The position numbers were made by a program, and so were the translations under genes. DNA of 64,000 bases from Cliona cf. orientalis (lineage: Eukaryota > Porifera > Demospongiae > Clionaida > Clionaidae). The notes below the pieces were generated by a model. That model ran no database searches and was not told the DNA's origin. It worked only from the letters and a program-made list of their open reading frames with translations. Of the stretch, positions 10,892 to 21,697 are shown one piece after another (the first letter of the stretch is position 1; every line of letters begins with the position of its first letter). The stretch is taken from contig OZ005689.1 of the NCBI GenBank assembly GCA_963930775.1, positions 12,121,079-12,185,078 on the forward strand, in the 5' to 3' direction.

Positions 10892-13800
10892 TGGGTGGGC
10901 GCATTTAAATAGAGTGTGAAAATTGCACTTCAGGCACGCGGAGGTGGCGCATCTATTAGAGAGGCGTGTTAATTAGATCGGATACGGTAGGCTAATGATA
11001 CCGCTTGATGTTTGAAAGACTATTGACACAATAGTCAATACAAATTTTGCACACCACCTGGTCGTGAAGGATAATTTTCACGCTCTAATGGTGCCCCGCC
11101 CAGCACTCGCAATTATTTTTTCATGGCATGGTAATTAGATCGGATATGGTAATAATTTTGTTGCTATTCTGAAGGAATGAATTAATGTTGAGTGATATGG
11201 GAGTAGCAAACGGAAAACCTCTAATTTTACACATCGCATTTTATTCCAAATTTCATAATTATACTTTCCTTCCATTCTGCATTCTTACCACGGATTATTG
11301 GCAACTGTCCAGTCCTGAAGGCTCCACTACAATTGTATTATTCAATTGTTGGTCCAGACACTAGTGTAGCAGGACTATAACTAATCACATATTAATGAAC
11401 AGGATGCTTGTGGTAGCACCTTACAAACTTTGGTTTTGACAGTAGCTAACAATACTATAAGAGGTTTCCTCCTACTTTCTGTATGCAACATTAAAAGCTG
11501 GGAGATTGAGAGAGGGCCTGGGGATGAGGCTAATAAGAGGTCCACTTGGCTTGCAAACTCAAAGTATTCTGGTCATCTACTTCATTGACAATCATATTGG
11601 GTGTGGTGTGAATGGAGCTTATAATGATAGGCAGATCTAGTGGATGTGGTCTATGTCCCTGGAGTTGTTCAGGAAAAGTTGGAGTGTATGCTTATAATAA
11701 TTATGACAGTTAGTTCCAGTTATTGCATACGATCTAGGAATGTATAATGCAATTATAACTGGAATACCACACATTGAGGGTGTGAAAATTGTGATCACCA
11801 ACTGATACCAATAATTGTGACATTCATGGATGCATGTGGCCTGATCATGACATACTTAAGGAATGCTAAACAGAATTCTTTTCGTCTAAATGGTAAGGAT
11901 CGTCATAGAGAAAGTATGCATTCTAAGTATACGTGGCATAACGGAAGAGTGGTCATGTTAAGTCTTGCCCAGTGGAGTAGTGTGCAGCTGTTGCCAGTCT
12001 GTGTTTACATGGCACCTACCTCAACTACATGTCATTGACTGATTGCCATTCTGTGCTTTGTTGGTCAGTTGTCACTGCAGTGGGCAGTGGCTCTCAAGTG
12101 CATAATTCAGTTGAAGTTGTCACAGTGTACATATAGTACGTGGCATAGCCTGGTGCCTTCCCCCAACTCTTAGATCACTGACTCTAGTACCAGAACCCTG
12201 TTTAGGTGCAGGGTATGTAGTCAATAGCATACCAGTACCCTGTTCAGGTGTAGGGTATGTAGTTCAATACTCCTGATATTGAACATGCACTGTTACAGTA
12301 GTATATACACAGTGATGCTATATGCATGCATGTAGCGGTGAGGGTTCTGCACTCCTGTGCATTCATTATTGGGTAAATTGTTTTTTAATGCTTCAAATAC
12401 TTTACATTTATGAATGATCATGAGATACATTCAATATACTTTGAACTGCTTACTACGATAGTGGTTGCCATGACAACATTATCTTCATGACTGCTGAATG
12501 TGCAAGGAAAAAAATGAAATTTGAAAGTTATTTTTGGCTTAATTATCTGTCACTCATGGTTGCAGTATAATCTATTATTAATTTTATACTACAATATCAT
12601 ACTTACTAAACCGGTTACACTTGAAATACTCAGTCTTCCATTGTCATATCTGATCAGTAGCTATAGCTTCCCACTATCAATTTAAAATAGTATTGGTCCA
12701 ATCTTTAATTATCATCTGTTTACTCTTGCAATACAGCTGTTGAAGCTATGAGATAATAATATAACTTACAGGGCTTCATCCAGTGGGGGAGGGGGAGCTT
12801 CCCCACAAACTCCTAGGTATTGAATTTGTGTTGTTTGTTTATGTAATATGAATGCATGCACAGATAATAGCAATGCATACTGCTAACTCATTATGCATCC
12901 ATAATCCATCCATCGATGGTAGACTCAAACTTTGTTTGAAAGCTGTTACACATCTGGAAGCTTGGAGGAAGACAGTTTCATAGAGAAACTACATATATAT
13001 GTGTTGGAAAAAAGAGTATATCGATGGGCATTTGTGTGCACTGCTGGTCTTCGAATTGGCCATAATACTACTTCCAAGAAGAGGATACACTTTTGGTACT
13101 GAGGGGTGTGACATCAAGCATGACTGCCACTCCCATACATACATTATTGGGCAATTCTTGACTTTCATAATACTTGTTATGCTAAGGTTAATTATCACAT
13201 CTTTGCATCAACCTCATAATCATTGTACTGAATTAATAATATAATTATGTAGCTATACACTGATGCATATACAGTGTAATCTAAACTTTAAGGACAACTA
13301 TTAATTAAGAATTCTGTTTAGCATTCCTTAAGTATGTCATGATCAGGCCACATTCATCCATGAATGTCACAATTATTGGTATCAGTTGGTGATCACAATT
13401 TTGACACACCCTCAATGTGTGGTATTCCAGTTATAATTGCATTATACATTCCCAGATGGTATGCAATAACTGGAACTAACTGTCATATTATTATAAGCAT
13501 ACACTCCAACTCTTCCTGACAACTCCACTAGATCTGCCTATCATTAATTAAAGCTCCATTCACACCACACCCAATATGATTGAAGTAGATGACCAGAATA
13601 CTTTGAGTCTGCAAGCCAAGTAGACCTCTTATTAGCCTCATCCCCAGGCCCTCTCTCAATCTCCCAGCTTTTAATGTTGCACCCAAAAAGTGGGAGGAAA
13701 CCTCTTATAGTATTGTTAGCTACTGTCAAAACCAAAGTTTGTAAGGTGCTACCACAAGCATCCTGTTCATTATACCACCAATATGTGATTAGTTATAGTC

Positions 13801-14298
13801 CTGCTACACTAGTGTCTGGACCAATAATTGAATAATACAATTATTGTAGTGGAGCCTTCAGGACTGGACAGTTGCCAATAATCCGTGGTAAGAATGCAGA
13901 ATGGAAGGAAAATATAATTATGAAATTTGGAATAAAATGCGATGTGTAAAATTAGAGGTTTTCCGTTTGCTACTCCCATATCACTCAACATTAATTCATT
14001 CCTTCAGAATAGCAATGCCATATCCGATCTAATTATCGTGGCATGAAAAAATAATTGCGAGTGCTGGGCGGGGCGCCATTAGAGCGTGAAAATTATCCTT
14101 CGCGACCAGGTGGTGTGCAAAATTTGTACACAAAAGTATGGGGACACGTGGGTGGGCGCATTTAAGTAGAGTGTGAAAATTGCACTTCAGGCGCGCGGAG
14201 GTGGTGCATCTATTAGAGAGGCGTGTTAATTAGATCGGATACGGTAGGCTAATGATACCGCTTGATGTTTGAAAGACTATTGACACAATAGTCAGTAC
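10892..14298. mobile_element. 3.4-kb palindromic element flanked by 150-bp direct repeats
   Basis: The inverted arms are 11041-11880 and 13307-14126. They are similar throughout (for example ATATGGGAGTAGCAAACGG appears in both, in opposite orientation) and enclose about 1.4 kb. Outside them is one 150-bp sequence in direct orientation at 10892-11041 and 14149-14298, starting TGGGTGGGCGCATTTAA and containing TTAGATCGGATACGG. A shorter piece of that motif also recurs inside the arms. The open frames in the arms are mirror copies without recognisable domains. This fits a foldback-type or composite mobile element. No superfamily can be assigned. Confidence 0.65.
11890..12380 (+). repeat. dispersed repeat family X, copy 1
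   Basis: Contains AAATGGTAAGGATCGTCATAG, GACTGATTGCCATTCT, repeats of CCCTGTTTAGGTGCAGGGTA and a tail GTAGCGGTGAGGGTTCTGCA. Related copies lie at 31270-31925, 32150-32215, 50035-50480 (reverse) and 52125-52450 (reverse). The family looks mobile, but its termini are unclear. Confidence 0.6.
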
Positions 14299-15899
14299 CT
14301 AAGGCAGTAACAAAACCAGAGGAAATTTCTTTTCTGATCCTCACACAATTTGGTGACACTGTGTAATTAATCATTAAGCATAACTATACAGCTGCTAATT
14401 GCTTGTGAGCAATCCTGAATTACCGGTCACTGTCAGCAACGTATGCATATGCATGGACTAATGTCTCTCTTATACTCTAGTGCATAATTATATATTACCG
14501 TAGGACGGGTTTTAATTGCGTAGTTTAATAAAATTAATGCGTTCTAGTCAAGTCAGGCCAAATTGCGAATCCAATAATTGCGATGGACGACCCCGTACCG
14601 TACTGTAGTGTACGTGAACGTTTGTGTTTGCGAATCTATTAATTGCGAAACGTAGAAAAACTCGCAATTCGCATTTAATAGATACTCGCATTTAAAACCC
14701 GACCTACGGTATTGTGTTTATATAGTGCTCACCAATCACTATTGGAAGCCAATTCTATGAAAAGTGTAATGAAAGTATGAGAAAATCATATGTGCTGAGC
14801 TCTTAGAGCTGGAATAGTCTTGGAAATTGGGGCCCAGAGCCCAATTTCTTGGTGTGTAACTGTGGGAAATTATTTCATAGTGTTGGAATAATATATTATT
14901 ACTTGGAGTATATGTGATAAATATTGGAAATTTTTCATACACAATTCTAAAGTATTTGTAAAACATCGAAATAAATGTGCCATAGTTTTCCAACGTCTAC
15001 AAATAGTATTGTAATCTACAGATGGTGTTTGAAAGGTGTGTTAATTTTTTTGTATAAAATTCCAAGGCTATGTAAAGTATCTGAATAAATTCATGATTAG
15101 ATGTATATGAATAATGTCAGATTTTAAGGTTATGTTGGAATTATATGCATTAAATCCAGACTATCAGAAAAATAGCTGATATTACTATGGTCACATGACT
15201 TACATGTGATAAAAATTCAAAAAACCAAATTCAAGCATGCAAGTTTGTATAGCTGATCTCAAAAGAAAGAACCAAAAGGATGGTGCTCATGACAACCTAA
15301 TAATGATTTCTGGAAGTAGCTAAGTTTGGCATGCCTGTTTTTCAAGTTGCTGATCAAGTGATATCTAAATTTTGTGTCCCTGCAGCTGGCACAGCCATAC
15401 TGATTTTTGCTCCATCTCTTCTGACTCAGCTCACTGGTTAATCAAAGGATTGCACCAGCCTTCTGGTAAGCAATTTAAGATAGCTACTCCTAGTTACGTA
15501 CAAACCAAAGAATATTTAATAGAGTATATAGCCACACACCTATAAGTTATTCTGATCCCCTACATGAATATCAAGGACACAAGGGCATCATTGAGGTATT
15601 ACTGACAGAACACATTAGACACGTTTTAAGCCTTGAGATAGCTATTAAATATATGACACTAAAATTAATATTATGCTGGAGTTTCTGATAGTGGCTATAT
15701 TAATTTAAGGTTTGGTAGCACTCGTTGGTTCTCTAACTACCGTATTCACTCGAACAGACGCCTCTCTCGATTAGTCGCCGCATCTCCAGAAGTATTGAAC
15801 GAAAATTAATAACTGCCGCTCTTGAATAGTAGCCGTACCACACCTACTATTTGAGAAGTACATTAGCATTTAAACATGCCTCACGACTCATTCTAGGTA
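14299..15899. other. intergenic with one MITE, no gene recognised
   Basis: Apart from the MITE at 14506-14711, this is AT-rich sequence without exons that I can support. Confidence 0.4.
14506..14711. mobile_element. MITE with TACCGTAGG ends
   Basis: The inverted termini are TACCGTAGGACGGGTTTTAA and TTAAAACCCGACCTACGGTA. The interior is rich in AATTGCGA motifs. A second, more worn copy lies at 46721-46930. Confidence 0.7.
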
Positions 15900-16235
15900 A
15901 CTAAATACTTAGCCTCGTACCCAGGCCCTTTGATCGACGGGGAGGAGAAAGGGCCTGGTACCTATTGCACGCGCATGTGCCAACTACCCCAAGAAAACCT
16001 GGGGTGCCGCGAATGACTATACGCTTTTTCGCTCTCCTCTCGCGCCTAGGGTACGAAGCGATGTCATATCTGTGTAGCCTCGTACCCTAGGCTGCGGGAG
16101 GAGGGTGAAAAAGCGTATAGTAGTTCGCGGCACCCCAGGTTTTCTTGGGGTAGTTGGCGCATGCGCGTGCAATAGGTACCAGGCCCTCTTTCCTCCTCCT
16201 TCCGGGCCTGGGTATGAGGCTACTAAATACTTAGC
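15900..16235. mobile_element. palindromic element (about 145-bp arms) with 14-bp flanking duplication
   Basis: The left arm 15914-16058 and right arm 16075-16221 are inverted copies around a short spacer. They carry CTCGTACCCAGGCC, GGTACCTATTGCACGCGCAT and TACCCCAAGAAAACCTGGGG. ACTAAATACTTAGC is present at both sides (15900-15913 and 16222-16235). A 14-bp duplication is long for a cut-and-paste element. Confidence 0.7.
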
Positions 16236-16415
16236 AGTCTTCTAGAACAAGCTGTAGCCTTCTATATCGGCAAAGGAGTCCGAATCAGTGGTGTCAATTG
16301 ACCATTTCTCTATGGATTGCCTCTCTGGCAGCTACTGGTATTAATAAACACCGCTCTCAAATAGAAGTCATCACTTTCGAATAAATACCACACAAACTTG
16401 GGTAATGAAATAAAT

Positions 16416-17032
16416 ACCGTATAGCTCCAAATTTTCGTGGTTCAAAATTTTTGTGAAATTGCTGAAAATCCCATGATTGAAAATTTTTGTGATAAAAATT
16501 TCCTGATTGCCAGATTTTTTTCATGATTACCACTGCGCCGCGGCATCGGTATGGACAATTTACCTTGTCGCTCTGCCCACAATTGCATGTGGCTCAGCGT
16601 TATGCTAGTGTGGACGTGAAGAGAAAAGAAACTACATGTAGCTAGACAAGACTTATACTGGCCTCTCTTTCTGCCTTTAGCACCTTGTCTGTTTGGCCAT
16701 TTCTTCAATGTGGTTGTTGGCGGATTCGATACAAGATGAAGGATGTTGTTTGGACAAAGATCCTTGCAGATTTGGTAGGTATCTTTTGCTCTTTTTCTGA
16801 AAGTAAGCGTACAGAGTCTGCACATCGTTAGCAGCGATTCAATGCTTCGTTTCACAGTTCAGGCGTTCATTAGTTGACTAGTATCGCATGCACGTACGCA
16901 CAATCGCGCTTGCGATGCACATGTGCACACAGAACGTAGTCACACTCACAATGATACCACATTTTCGTGATCAGAACTCAAATCACAAAATTCACGAAAA
17001 TATTGTGCCACGAAAATTTGGAGCTATACAGT
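16416..17032. mobile_element. MITE with TATAGCTCCAAATTTTCGTG ends
   Basis: The ends CGTATAGCTCCAAATTTTCG and CGAAAATTTGGAGCTATAC are inverted repeats. Further ATTTTTGTG and CACAAAAATTC motifs lie just inside each end. The interior is GC-richer and holds a 137-codon minus-strand frame with no domain that I recognise. Confidence 0.65.
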
Positions 17033-19309
17033 AGGATCAAGTGAATACTGTATCTGGCTGTGTGCCATACACCCAGCCCAGAAAGCCAGCCACTACATAA
17101 ACCCCTTGGGCTGTCTGAACATGTCATCAACCCACTGATGCCCTTACCTTCTATGATAAGCACTCTTATCCTGACTATAGATTATTATTATGATTCAGTA
17201 TATCCCCTCCCTGTCTTACATTTCGTAACTACAATAGTATCGTACTCTGCCCATCCTGGCGTGTTTTTCAATATGCAATGTTGAATAACATGGGATGTCC
17301 CTGGTACAAGCTCAAGGCTACGCTAAAGCATGATATAGCTAATGCATTATTTTTTGTTGTACAGGTTCCACAATGTCATGATGACCCACGGTTCTAGAAG
17401 ATGATATTGTGACTTATGTACTAATTGGTGTAAGCCTCAAGTACTAAAATTAATGTATTATCAAAATTCTGTATTCATAATAATTACTACTCATCATCTA
17501 AGTTTGATTGTGTTCTGTTGTCATTAATTTTTTATAATTTTTTATCGTTAGTTTCACTCTTATTATTTTAATTATCATGTTGATTGGTTTTATTCATTAA
17601 CTTTCTAATATTATTATGATATTCACAATTGAATAGTTTTACCATACTAAACCTACATTCAATACTATTCCAACACTACTTATGCTGACACTTTCCCACC
17701 TATAAGATTGGAATAGTGTGGGAAATTCCAATACTTTTCCCAAACACTTTTGAGCAATTTCCCACAAAACGGGGTCAAATTCTCAGATACATTACCAGTA
17801 CTTCTTTGATGATATGAAATGGATCATACGCACACACGCTTTCCAATATTCTTCACATCGTTTTCTCATACCTACTTTCCAGTAGTGAATCTGGTCATTA
17901 CACTAATTAACTCTAGAGAGCTAGCACTATTAAATATGAAACTCCTGGGCCTCCATTCACTTACTATGAATGAGGTCAGAAATTATAATAATTCCCTGTA
18001 CTCAACTTTCCAGACCTGTTATCATACATTGTCAAGTATAATAGAATTAGTTGTACATAATAATTATTGCAAACGTATCAGAAAGTGCCATTTTTATTGA
18101 CAGAGAGTAGTGATCAATCTGGTTACTAAATTTTGAGTACGTAACCAGTATTCCTGGGTGTCCATTCATTTATGATTGAGGTCAGAAACTATAATTTACT
18201 GTACTCACCTTTCAACATTTAGGACAAGTATTAAATTGTTTCGTTATTGTTAGTCTATGCCATAGATTATAGATCGAGCCACTTAATAATTATACTAGGC
18301 TTGTTACAATTAAAAAATGAAGAAATTAATTTATATAAAACCGGCACATTATGACATTTCATATAGCTATATACTCATAATGCAGTGCAATGAACATCAA
18401 AGATAACACTTCTGTGGTCTAAAGTGTTGGGTTGTGACCACTTCCAGCATTACATGAGCTATAGGGAAATTCCATACTCCATAAAATACCACACATGCAC
18501 ATACTTAGTCTAGTATGCCACTATAATGATTGTTGTTATTACTCATGAGTTCTTTCAAATTTCTTCCATAGTGCTCATCCCTCAAGGGAATTTATTAGCA
18601 CTGGCAGGATTTTATCCATGTAGTGGGAGGGGGGGGGTACGTGCTGGATAAGAGAAATTCCCCTTCCTCTTAAAATGTTGACTTCAAATTACTATGTAAA
18701 ACTTTCTTTTTATCACAAAAATTAATTACCTGGAGGAATTAAAGACACAATGAGAATGAATTATGTCAAATTCATCTAATTACAGGAGCACCTCATGGTG
18801 TGAATCCTTCCTTAATAATTATTTGTTAGATAGGTGTCTATACACAGGGAGGTAGCTAAGGGTCCCAAACAACGCTGTCATACTCGATAATTATTATTTT
18901 AAGAGTGGGGTAGAGAAGTCTTCTTTTTCTTCTTCTTCTTATTAAAGCGTTATCAGCTGAAGGACTACTAAAGCTATAGCAGCCTGACAATTAAAACACG
19001 AATAATTAAAGCAGATGACAAAAATATGATACATTGATTAATTAATTATGAGAAATAGAGGTATCACTGAGCATAATTTTGGTTGTGAGAAGCAACTATG
19101 ACAAGGACATGAGAGTAATAATTATGTACACTGATTGAGTTGAATCTTAATAGGAATGATTCCCAGAATTAAGATATCTACCAGTTTTAGTTCTGATGCA
19201 GTTAATGGTAGTTATTTCAGCATGATAGTGGTGAAAATTAATAGCCCAACTATATAGTTTTCTTGCTTTGGAGCAAAATATTTAATGTTTTGGATGTGCC
19301 ATGATTAGA
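17033..19309. other. intergenic, no gene recognised
   Basis: AT-rich. It holds an imperfect direct repeat (about 17945-18010 and 18155-18215, sharing TGAGGTCAGAAA), a poly-G run near 18630 and a CTT-rich run near 18925. No exon could be supported. Confidence 0.4.
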
Positions 19310-19592
19310 CCAAGGTAATTAAGGTCACATTGGATTGTCAATTAATTAATTTTAATCAACTCAACAATATCCAATTGACATGTGATCCCAAAAGGATAGC
19401 TTATTGGCATCCAGTGGTTGTAATTATTGTAGAGGCTATGTTATTGGAAGGGTGCATGGGGTCTCGATCCGCGAGTTACAGTATGGCCTCCCCATGCATA
19501 CTTGCTCGATATTCGGGTAGCTATAGCCTCTACAATAATTGCAACCACTGGATTAATTAATTGACAATCCAATGTGACCTTAATTACCTTGG
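19310..19592. mobile_element. palindromic MITE-like element upstream of the metallolyase gene
   Basis: The outer inverted arms are 19310-19350 and 19553-19592 (CCAAGGTAATTAAGGTCACA). The inner arms are 19411-19439 and 19523-19551 (CCAGTGGTTGTAATTATTG). On the right the two blocks are contiguous; on the left about 60 bp separate them. This looks like an element with roughly 70-bp inverted ends and an insertion in one arm. Confidence 0.65.
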
Positions 19593-19593
19593 T

Positions 19594-19650
19594 CGAGCCC
19601 CACCCTCTCGAGCTCCTTATTCAATAAGGAGCTCGAGAGGGTGGGGCTCG
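19594..19650. repeat. 57-bp perfect palindrome
   Basis: The 28-bp arms (CGAGCCCCACCCTCTCGAGC and onward) pair perfectly around a single base at 19622. The palindrome abuts the element ending at 19592 and lies about 135 bp before the ATG at 19786. It would form a very stable hairpin in RNA or a cruciform in DNA. Confidence 0.85.
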
Positions 19651-19785
19651 CGGAAACGACAAACTGGAATGCATGGTTTGCTCCGTCTATAAAGTCAGTG
19701 TATTTAATCGTATGAGGCTGATTTCTGCTGTCCTGCAAGTCATTGATCAGTTGGTTCTTTTTAGTAGTGTACTTATAAACGGTAT

Positions 19786-21174
19786 ATGGAAAGTGCTTGC
19801 CTCGAAATGCAAGAATCATCGCAAACCACCGATGTAGTTGGATCCGACGATGTCGCAGTTGGCCCCGTCCATGTCAAAGTTGATGTCCAAAGTGGATCCA
19901 TCGATGCCGAGTTTGATGTCAAAGTTGGCTCCGTCGATGTTGAAGTTGATATCGAAGCAGGACCCGTCGATGTCGAAGTAGGACAGTTAAAGAAGAAGGT
20001 AAGGGATTTTCGATCTCACAAGCTCGAGCGGCTAAAGAATTTGGACCTCTTTTGTCTCGACAATTCCATCCGCGAGAGCACAGTTGGTCAGTTGCGTAGC
20101 CATACGCTCGAGAACAAGATCGCCATCTTCCAAGAGGTCAAGAAATGCGGTATCAAAGACATACTGGTAGCCTCGTTCGCACACATGACTCGCGTGGATG
20201 ACGATTTTGTCCAGTACCTAGTCAACACCGGCGAAGATTTTTCCAACTTTTATTCTTTTTCCGAGGTGACAGAAGGTTTAAAAGACGGTGTGTACGACAC
20301 AGAGAAAATCCCTATCAGTCTCATCAAGAACAAAAAGTATGGTTTGCGTAACATCCTCTTCGAGATGGATCTCGCAAACAAAGATTGCGATTGGGGAGGC
20401 AAGTGGACAATGGATGACCACTGCCAGATGCACCTGAGGCTGTTTCGTTGGGTGCGACGCGAAATCAGCAAGGATGCTCGCATTCTCGTGAACGTGCGCG
20501 ATTTCGGTCTGTGCATGGCGTCGACGCCGAAACGTCTACTTGACTTCGTCCACTTCCTCGGTTCGCTCCCCACGGAGGAGCGCATTTTCGCCTTTGTTTT
20601 CGAGGATGCGCTCGGTGATTCTCTCCCCGAGGAATTGGAAATGTGGACGGCAAGCGTGCGCAACATTATGGACTCCTGCGGTTGGAACGGGCGACTGCTG
20701 CTGCACGTCCACCAGCAATGGGACATGCAGACGGCCTCGGTGCTTAGCTGCCTGGCTGCCGGAGCGGATGGAGTGTGGGCTAGCTTGTGCGAGGAAGGTG
20801 CGCTTGTTGGACACGCATGCTCCACCGTCACAATAATGAATTTAGTTCGTTTGGGCAACAAAAAGGTTCTTGAGAAGTATGATTGTCACCATTTGAGGAC
20901 CGCAGCCAGAAAAGTGACCAAAATTACCACTGGTATGGCTCCAGCTCCCAAACAGGTTTTGTACGGCGAGCGTGCAGTAGATATGGTTTTTGGCTTCCCG
21001 CTGGGTGTTGCACGTACTTTCGACGTGGCCAAGTTCTTTGGCGTGAAACCAGTAGTTCGCATGAGTACGATGTGTTCTGGTGAAATGATCAGGGATAGGC
21101 TCATCGAAGTCTTTGGCTCGCACCCACAGTTCACCCTTGAAATTGGTGAGATCATGAAAGAAAAAAATGCTTGA
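19786..21174 (+). CDS. DRE-TIM metallolyase (HMGL/pyruvate carboxyltransferase-like)
   Basis: A single uninterrupted 462-codon frame. Residues 20-66 form about four 11-residue repeats (GSVDVEVDIEA type). From about residue 85 there is a TIM-barrel protein of the HMG-CoA lyase/isopropylmalate synthase superfamily. LDNSIREST (91-99) matches the D-x-x-x-R-E/D signature. HVH (307-309) matches the HxH metal ligand pair. GADGVWASLCEEGALVGHA matches the usual GAD-to-GN region. By family it should use a divalent metal in aldol or Claisen-type C-C chemistry, but the substrate is not evident. The gene has no introns and is visibly GC-richer than its surroundings, suggesting retrocopy or horizontal origin. 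The frame stops at 21172-21174 just after an A7 run (21161-21167). One base fewer there would continue into the EF-hand frame, so the two are probably one gene. Confidence 0.85.
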   Translation: MESACLEMQESSQTTDVVGSDDVAVGPVHVKVDVQSGSIDAEFDVKVGSVDVEVDIEAGPVDVEVGQLKKKVRDFRSHKLERLKNLDLFCLDNSIRESTVGQLRSHTLENKIAIFQEVKKCGIKDILVASFAHMTRVDDDFVQYLVNTGEDFSNFYSFSEVTEGLKDGVYDTEKIPISLIKNKKYGLRNILFEMDLANKDCDWGGKWTMDDHCQMHLRLFRWVRREISKDARILVNVRDFGLCMASTPKRLLDFVHFLGSLPTEERIFAFVFEDALGDSLPEELEMWTASVRNIMDSCGWNGRLLLHVHQQWDMQTASVLSCLAAGADGVWASLCEEGALVGHACSTVTIMNLVRLGNKKVLEKYDCHHLRTAARKVTKITTGMAPAPKQVLYGERAVDMVFGFPLGVARTFDVAKFFGVKPVVRMSTMCSGEMIRDRLIEVFGSHPQFTLEIGEIMKEKNA

Positions 21175-21697
21175 TGATCTTCGTGAAGGTCGAAAGGAGG
21201 AGTATATGAGCAAGGTCGGACTGCTTATCCTTTTCGAGCGAGCTGGAGGAAAGTTTTCAGATGATATGGTGGATGCTGCTGAGAATGAAGTCGACAAAAA
21301 CTTTTATCACAAGCAGCTGATTGATGAGATCCATCACTTGTGGGGCAAATGGGATGTCCACGATAAAGAAGCTGGTGATGATCGTTTGCAGTTTGACTCA
21401 TTCTACCATGGTTTCATGGCCCCATACTTTGGCTGCTATCGATGCCACATCACCAAGGAAGCATTGAAGATTCTAGACTTGGACTCTGATGGGTACGTGG
21501 AATGGAAAGAATTTGTGCTGTATATCCAGTGGGCATTACGTGAATACCCTGACATAAAGTCTGCTGACGAGTTACTGGATGTAACCTTCCAAAAGGGTAT
21601 CATTCCTATCGTGCGTGACGAGCATATCAAAAGGGGATCAACCATCAAGCAGCACGCCTCGAGCGAGTACAGTGCAAACTACCATCATACCGAGTAA
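21167..21697 (+). CDS. EF-hand domain region, likely C-terminal part of the preceding gene
   Basis: This frame overlaps the end of the metallolyase frame by eight bases in the +1 register. It encodes about 176 residues. DLDSDGYVEWKE (104-115) is a canonical EF-hand loop with Asp at positions 1, 3 and 5, Gly at 6 and Glu at 12. A degenerate first loop (WDVHDKEAGDD) lies near residues 62-72. The composition matches the upstream frame. The ATG at 21167 is probably internal. The simplest reading is one fusion protein of about 635 residues whose reading frame is split by an assembly error, an allelic indel or a true frameshift in the A7 run. Calcium-regulated lyase activity is possible but inferred. 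Confidence 0.75.
   Translation: MLDDLREGRKEEYMSKVGLLILFERAGGKFSDDMVDAAENEVDKNFYHKQLIDEIHHLWGKWDVHDKEAGDDRLQFDSFYHGFMAPYFGCYRCHITKEALKILDLDSDGYVEWKEFVLYIQWALREYPDIKSADELLDVTFQKGIIPIVRDEHIKRGSTIKQHASSEYSANYHHTE

Noticed and set aside
11190-13991. Open frames in the arms of the large palindrome
   Set aside because: They are mirror copies of the same repeat and show no protein features.
16442-16855. 137-codon minus-strand open frame
   Set aside because: Lies inside a MITE, no recognisable domain, no splice context; likely incidental, though a captured exon cannot be excluded.
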